Under the pieces are notes generated by a model. It saw only the letters and a program-made list of their open reading frames with translations. It was not told the DNA's origin and did not search any database. From NCBI GenBank assembly GCA_014058105.1, contig JACGCM010001594.1:558001-622000 (forward strand): a stretch of 64,000 nt of DNA, read 5' to 3'. Positions 58,406-64,000 of this stretch are shown here, piece after piece. Both the position numbers and the translations under genes were made by a program. The stretch's first letter is position 1. Each line of letters starts with the position of its first letter. The DNA comes from Kingdonia uniflora (lineage: Eukaryota; Streptophyta; Magnoliopsida; Ranunculales; Circaeasteraceae).

Positions 58406-58779
58406 AATTCTACAGAAACATGATTAGTTTGCAATTTTGGAGTTTGTATTCGCATTTGAAGTGGTGTATTAGTTATGAATCCTAGTCTATTAAAGAGCAT
58501 TGAAACCAATGACTCTTCCTCTTAAAATTGTTGGAGCAGAGGCTTTTATACATTGTTTTTATGCCTTATCAAGAACTTGATGTGCGTAGACTTCTAAAAC
58601 GTGAATCTTATCCGATACATCAATATTTCGATTTTGTAATTCTTAAAATCGACTTACGATTTTGTGTAAACGTTGATAACCTGATTTTAAAAAGGAAATA
58701 CACTTAAACTAAAGTTCTTTAAAAAAATGAATTAAACAAATGATAGGGAAATAATTGACATAAGATAAAAAGCAGTTAC

Positions 58780-59030
58780 ACAAATGATAGAGAAGGGAAC
58801 AAACCTTAGAGTCCAGCCATTGCCTTAGGCATCAGTTGTATAGTGAATTCAGTGATACATTTTCCTTACCGACTCGATGATAAATGTTCTTATTAAATTT
58901 AACGATTTCCTTAGTCTTATAGAGACTCCAAACATTTCTCACCACATGCCCCTGCTCGTAGGACAATAGTCTTTTCTTGAACGAATTAAACAACACATCA
59001 GGAAGCTAGTTTACAGTTAAGATGACGGTG
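58780..59030 (-). pseudogene. Exon upstream of the Ulp1-like segment
   Basis: The minus strand reads LPDVLFNSFKKRLLSYEQG, then HVVRNVWSLYKTKEI, then a weaker continuation to 58810. No named domain, but its place between the acidic exons and the C48 segment suits the linker of plant Ulp1-like transposon genes. Confidence 0.45.
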
Positions 59031-59379
59031 TAAATCATTTATTCTAATTGTAAGCTGAATCTGCATATCTTCAAACTCTGTATCACTTGGTTTAATACTC
59101 TTATCCCGTATTTTAATGTTTTCTTCTATTTTCAAGATAATAAGCTAAACAAATGACATAAAGCCATAACAAGAACAGAGACAAACAAATGACAAGAACA
59201 TGGATTCGTACAAGATTTGAGTGAGACAAAGGTTTGCCTAGCTTATTTCCACATCTTTATCCACCAGCCTTTCGCCGGTATGTAATGGATCATCATCGCC
59301 ACTTTTCGCTTCATTGTGGTTGACCTAAAGACATATAATTGATCAGAAATCTTTAAAACGTGCATCAACTTGTTGAAAG

Positions 59380-60640
59380 CACGCAAATGTTACCTCCCAA
59401 AGATACTGATTTAAACTAAGTATCGTCCACCGTCGCTTCTGAGTAAAATTTAGAATTAACCCCAGCCCCAACCGCATCAACATCTTTGAGAATTTCTTCA
59501 TCACCCCACCAACAGTATCCCCATCTTTGAGAATTTCTTCAACAGCTTTCTCTTGACCACCACTGACTTCATTTTCCCCACCATTCCCTTCTTCCACCTG
59601 TGCCTTTAGGCATGGTACCACCTATTAAAATTGAAAGACAAATGACAAAGTAAGATAATACTAAAGATAGTTCCTGAGTACAAGCATTATAATATTATAA
59701 GCATTACCTTGCCTAGCTGTTTACTGTCTTGGGACGAAAGTGCGCAAACTTGTAACACTTCAGTGGTATCAAATTTATTTTCTCTATCCCCTTCTCCCAC
59801 CTTACTATCTGGAAAATGTAACTTTCTATGTGCCTCTGGGCACGTACCACCTATTAAAAATTGAATGACAAATGACAAAGTAAACATAAATGACAGTTCT
59901 TGAGTACACACATGATAATATTATAAGCAGTACCATGTCTAGTTGATCACCATCTTGAGATAAAAGTACACAGATAACCTTGACACTTTTACCTATTCTG
60001 CGGTCTTGCTCTTCATGTCGATTGTTTATATTGACTTCCTCAACTCTAATAGATAATTATAAGTCTTTCGGCGCAGCATCTCCTAGTTCCTCCTATAAAA
60101 TTCAAAACATAATGACAAATGATGAATATAAAAACAAATTAAGTGTGCAACTTATAGTATTATAAACATACCTCAATGAGTTGATCACCGTGTTGCACGC
60201 CCTTCCTCAACTTTCTCAACTTATATCATTACATCTTTACCATTTCCTAGTTCTGCATCTTCTTTATTGCTTTCCATTCCCCCCTCAGTTCCATTATTTG
60301 GTGAATGTAACTCATCTTTATCGTTTACTCCATCTATCGTCTGATCATTCACTAGTTGTACCCCTTCCAGTGCACCGTCTCCGTTTGGGCAAGGATCCAT
60401 CTTCTATAAAGAAATTCGAGACAAATGGCAAAGTGAAAAAATACAAATGATAATTGTTTACTCAAAAAATGTTAGTCTTATAGAATACCTCAGGGAGTTG
60501 ACCACCGTATTCTGTATATATGGAGCCCAATAACATCACCTAACACATCCTCGTACCCAGGTGCGTCAACTTCAATTTTTTCTTCCTTCTTAACTAATTT
60601 TGTTGGCCTCTATCTTACACATCTCCTTCACTTTGAAATT
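59380..60640 (-). pseudogene. Tandemly multiplied acidic exons of the DUF1985/Ulp1-type gene
   Basis: Four similar introns (59622-59707, 59851-59933, 60093-60171 and 60404-60488; 79-86 bp, all GT-AG on the minus strand) separate acidic exons. Examples are CLKAQVEEGNGGENEVSGGQE (59600), CPEAHRKLHFPDSKVGEGD (59840) and DPCPNGDGALEGVQLVNDQ (60395). Exon 3' ends share a (D/G)-x-Q-L phrase: SQDSKQLGK, SQDGDQLDM, GDQLIE, GGQLPE. Introns share TATAATATTATAA-like sequence and GTCATTTGT about 25 bases before the acceptor. This is exon-intron unit duplication. Several exons have lost frame. The region is probably a disordered linker. Confidence 0.65.
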
Positions 60641-61559
60641 AAATATATTAATGGTATGTTGAGGTTAGTGTCTCAAACCTCTTCTTCCTTCGTCTTCACC
60701 TCTTCTGTCACAATTTTCTTTCTTTTCCTTCCAGGCATTTTTGTGCTCTTCTTTGCCCTCATTCTGCAAAACTGCACTTTCCCTCTTGATCTACCTTTTT
60801 TTTCTAGACCAATATTCGGTGCTCTTTTTTCTCTCTGCCATGATCAAAGTTTTCGTTAATAGCCACGGGGTGGTAGAGGCTGCACACTCTGTCCTTCATC
60901 TCGCTTTCACTTTGAGTTTCCTCTAGTATTGGTCCTTGCGGCTTACTAATTGTGTGGTGTACAAAGCCAACTGAATTATAGGCGTACTAGACTTCCTTGC
61001 ATTAAATGTCTTAATTTCGTGCAAATTTGGGTGGGTGTAGCAGCTCTATTTACAGAACGATCCATTAGGAGCTTCTTCCTAATTTGTTTTCAATATTACT
61101 TGCTAGTTGTCAATCTTATTGTTTAATTGTAACAGTATAAATAAATAAAAATTACAACATTTTTTATAAAGTACAAATAAAGGGGATAGAATATTAATTT
61201 ACATTATCAATGCCTTAAAATATGGCCATCTTCTCCATATGAGGCACTTTTGCAGTTGTTTCTTCCTAAAAAAGCATACAATTGATAAGATACAAACTAA
61301 CATATGAAAAAAAAAACTACACTGACAGAAAATGTTTTACCCGAACTTCTTTCACAAGTTCTTCTGCCATGTCAATAGCGGATGGCTCTAGGATCTTTAC
61401 TTCCAATTTAGGCTTTGAAAAAATTTCAATGAACGTGTGTATTTTATGTTTTTTAATTTGATCGATTTCAAACTCCATCCCTGTAGCTTTGGAAAAAAGT
61501 GTTTCTTCTCTTTAATTCTTCAGCCCCCTAATGCAAGAACACTGAGGTAAGCCCAGATC
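60641..61559. other. Poorly resolved part of the minus-strand gene
   Basis: Contains Lys-rich minus-strand pieces opposite 60650-60860 (the plus strand is TTCTTC-rich) and a short exon-like piece near 61330-61500. Frames are too broken to assign. Confidence 0.35.
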
Positions 61560-62306
61560 ATAAGTACCCAGGTACATCCGTGGAGGGAGAGTGCATTCTC
61601 AGACATTTTATCATCATCGTTTCAATATTCAGCAAAACTGTCTACTTGCTCGACCAAAAAATCATAGAGTTCCTGCCCCCCATGGGAAGTTATTGAACTT
61701 ATTTATACCATCAGCCATATTGACATATTTGAAATCAACGTTTCTCCCTGTATTTGGGAGGAGAAAAGACTGTAAGATATTGAGAAAATTAAGACGAAGA
61801 ATATCTTCTGCATATGTAAAATGAATGGAATTAACTAAATATTCAGTTGAAGATACAAGTGACATTTAAGCGATTCTTACCTCGATGTTTCTCTTTCCTT
61901 GCTAGGATTTTTGCAGCCTTGATATCGTTGATTCTATAAGCTTTTTTCATCATTAAGAAACGCCTACGCCTGAAGTCTATTACGTGATGAGAATCGATAA
62001 AACTGAAATTGCAGTGCACATGTGTTGTACGAAGCCCCAAAATTACTACAACATTGCCAAATTAGAATTTCATGCCACCAACATGATGATAAAATATCTC
62101 CACACATAGAGTCGACATAGTATGTATCTTATCAATCAGCATTAAGGGGGCTAAACATGTAGTTTTTAGGGCGCCCCTCTCATCATTAGGAAGTTAGCAA
62201 ACAAATTATAATACCCTTCGCCGGAGCATGTGGTAGTATTTTGCTTTACCAGCTTCTCAATTTCAACAGGCTCTTTACACTTAGACTTCACTTTCTTCCT
62301 CGCCAT
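61560..62306 (-). pseudogene. N-terminal part of a DUF1985/Ulp1-type gene
   Basis: Starts MARKKVKSKCKEPVEIEKLV at 62306, continues GYYNLFANFLMMRG, loses frame, then LGLRTTHVHCNFSF at about 62030 and INDIKAAKILARKEKHR, ending at a GT donor near 61880. The next exon has AEDILRLNFLNILQSFLLPN, FKYVNMADGINKFNNFPWG, ELYDFLVEQVDSF and SLHGCTWVLMIWAYLS. The F-L-L-P ... F-N-x-x-P-W-G ... L-x-G-x-x-W-x-L-x-x-W-A-Y order is typical of DUF1985 proteins, which in plants are often fused to Ulp1-like proteases inside Mutator-type elements. Stops and one or more frameshifts make it a pseudogene. Confidence 0.6.
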
Positions 62307-62393
62307 TTCTCAATTTAGATCAATGTAAACTTAATGGAAGAAAGATCAATGGAAGTGGTACACACAAGATATCAACTTAATGGAAGATCAATA

Positions 62394-63130
62394 TGTAGGA
62401 GCCAAGTTTTGTATGAGGGGAAACTGGCTCTTACACCAAGGAGATTTCCTTCAACTAGGGGTTAGCAAGCATATAAATAACAATAATAGGAGATACTACT
62501 GAGACAACATGCTTGCGTGGAGACCTAGAATAGGTTACTCCACAACCTCTAGTGAGGATTTTAAGGAGAAATGTAATATATATCAAGTTAGTCGAGGGAT
62601 CGAGGAGTAGGTAGTTACAGGGTGTTCAAAGGTAATCTTTTAAGGCTTTGCGGGAGAGATTTTTTAACCCTTCATAGTGCCTCCTCCCTCCTATTTATAG
62701 AATATAGAAAGGGCTGAGTCACCATGAAAGGTTAAATTACATGTATATCTTTTAGGAGACAACTGACTTGTACCCGGAGTCGGTTCTGGCACTGTAGCTA
62801 TTGGTTCTGACACCGTAGTTGTTGGTTCTGACACTGTAGTTGTCGAGCGGCTTGTTTCATTGCCCTGTCTGGTGAGCTGGCCGTCAGACGTGTCTGCCTT
62901 TGACCATGTCCATGGTCGAAGTACTTCTAGTATAGGAACTGCATTCTAGCGCTGCTTATCTACCTTCGACTAAGGAAGTTAGCTTTGATGATTCCTTTGA
63001 GTGTTCGGTTAGTCTCGGAAGGCTTCGTGGACTTAATTATTGTCTTGTTGGGCTTTGAGTCTCTAGGTAGGCTTCGATGTAGCCTTCGATCATTCGACTT
63101 GTGCTAGAAGGCTGCGAGTAGGCAACTACA
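62394..63130 (-). repeat. Solo LTR related to elements A and B (737 bp)
   Basis: Begins TGTAGG and ends CAACTACA. It shares the wording ACCTCTAGTGAGGATTTT and TAGGCTTCG with elements B and A, and carries a minus-strand TATAAATA at 62692-62699. Flanks are CAATA and TAATG, not a clean duplication. It sits 88 bases upstream of the start of the DUF1985/Ulp1-type gene. Confidence 0.85.
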
Positions 63131-64000
63131 TAATGTACACACAATATATCATCTTCAATGATTTTGTTGCCATAGTAACAGTAAAATAAGTACGACGATG
63201 TAGCTCAATGCAAGCTACTTTTTTTTAATAAAGCTTATATTGATTGACAGGGCAATAACTACGGTAATGTAGCTCAATGCAAGTTACTTTTATTTCTCAA
63301 AATATAAACTTCAATTCGAGAGAGGAAACAAAATTTACTTCGAAATCGCCAAACTGTAAAGAAAGATGAAGAAATATCCATGGATAGAGATCAAGGAAAA
63401 GAGTAAGTCAGAGAGAGATTAAATATGGAATGCATTGAGTTTGTCAAATCTATCTATATAATATACCAAAACAAATGGGGGAAATAAGGGATGCTTTGAG
63501 TTCGTCAGATCTATCTCGAAAGACTAAATATCTTGGGGTGTGCAGAGTTTGGTGCCAAAACATTGAATCAGGATGGAGTGATCAAAACACATGGCAATCC
63601 TTACATACAACAAAGGATAAACACTACAAAAACAAAATGAGTCAATGCATGTTAATTTGAATAAGCAAGTATTTCTACATGTGTTAAATTGAGTAACACG
63701 TGACTGGTTCATTTTTTAACGCGTGGATGAAACAACAAAAAACACGGAACATGTTTTAATTGAACTAATGACAACCAATGCATTAATAATGATTTGGATA
63801 AATAATAATGAAAGTAAGGATAAATGACAAGCAAAGCATAGGTAAATGATGATAAAAGCAATATGCACTTTCTAGAAGAACAAATGACAATGTAAGATTA
63901 TAACAACTGCCAAAGTCTAATAAGCTCCAATGACAAAATAATAAGATTTTGTTACAAACGTCAAAAGCAAATGGCAACAAACACCTAATTCTCCAGTTCT
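63131..64000. other. AT-rich right end with short repeats
   Basis: No gene supported. Contains two related hairpins (63200-63218 and 63269-63287), a 60-bp local duplication (TGCATTGAGTTTGTCAAATC at 63431, similar at 63490), a TC-initial Helitron-like end candidate at 63453, and further ACAAATGAC words (63890 and variants). Confidence 0.45.
63200..63287. repeat. Pair of short inverted repeats, 69 bp apart
   Basis: GTAGCTCAATGCAAGCTAC (arms of 6, loop of 7) at 63200 and GTAGCTCAATGCAAGTTAC at 63269, each followed by a T-rich tract. Confidence 0.8.

Noticed and set aside
60181..60926. Plus-strand hydrophobic frames that look like membrane proteins
   Set aside because: They arise from the complement of acidic or Lys-rich minus-strand exons (CTT/TTC-rich strand), a common false signal for membrane segments.
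1..64000. CRISPR array, rRNA or viral genome
   Set aside because: Direct repeats are long satellites or LTRs without short spacers; no rRNA wording; RT-bearing sequences have LTRs and gypsy or copia order, with no movement protein or coat gene of a plant pararetrovirus.

Overview
This is a transposon-dense plant (probably eudicot) nuclear window. It is AT-rich and contains no bacterial-type gene organisation. Nearly every recognisable coding segment belongs to a mobile element: Ty3/gypsy elements of the Tat/Retand/Grande type, Ty1/copia fragments, a Helitron, and a Mutator-like element (MULE) next to a DUF1985/Ulp1-type gene. All are broken by stops and frameshifts, often of the C-to-T kind. 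I found no convincing intact host gene, rRNA, functional tRNA or CRISPR array.

Layout. 1-8264: gypsy element A on the minus strand, cut by the window start (end of a plus-strand antisense gene, 194-bp tandem repeats, integrase to gag, 5' LTR). 8265-13254: AT-rich sequence with a copia integrase-RT linker fragment at 9535-10145. 13260-13870: a solo LTR with a perfect 5-bp target duplication. 14004-19716: a degenerate autonomous Helitron (Rep plus PIF1-like helicase). 19717-23947: non-coding sequence with a 120-bp tandem repeat. 23953-38257: gypsy element C, complete from LTR to LTR on the minus strand. 38263-42626: the 5' half of a sibling element, D. 42632-46314: element B, a deletion derivative with matching 620-bp LTRs. 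46315-48156: the 3' half of a copia element. 48584-50650: a gypsy LTR with a tRNA-Asp-type primer site, then a copia gag remnant. 51255-54276: a plus-strand MULE transposase. 57928-62306: a minus-strand DUF1985/Ulp1-type gene converging on it. 62394-63130: a solo LTR upstream of that gene.

The most interesting system is in elements A, C and B. The minus-strand gag-pol faces a plus-strand gene set coded against the retroelement's own genomic strand. In C this set is a multi-exon coiled-coil gene (26949-30576) with clean GT-AG introns, preceded by two small ORFs that start M-V-(K/R)-T-R-S. A relative of the small ORF survives in B, and the 3' end of a similar coiled-coil gene survives in A. Introns can persist in a retrotransposon only if they are antisense to the packaged RNA, which fits. 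In both A and C a tandem-repeat array lies exactly between the two converging 3' ends, with different unit length and sequence (194 bp and about 157 bp).

The second notable signal is in 51-64 kb. The word GTCATTTGT recurs in plus orientation through the MULE half and only in minus orientation through the DUF1985/Ulp1 half. It sits near intron 3' ends, and one exon-intron unit has been tandemly multiplied. This layout resembles KAONASHI-type MULEs, which carry Ulp1-like genes.
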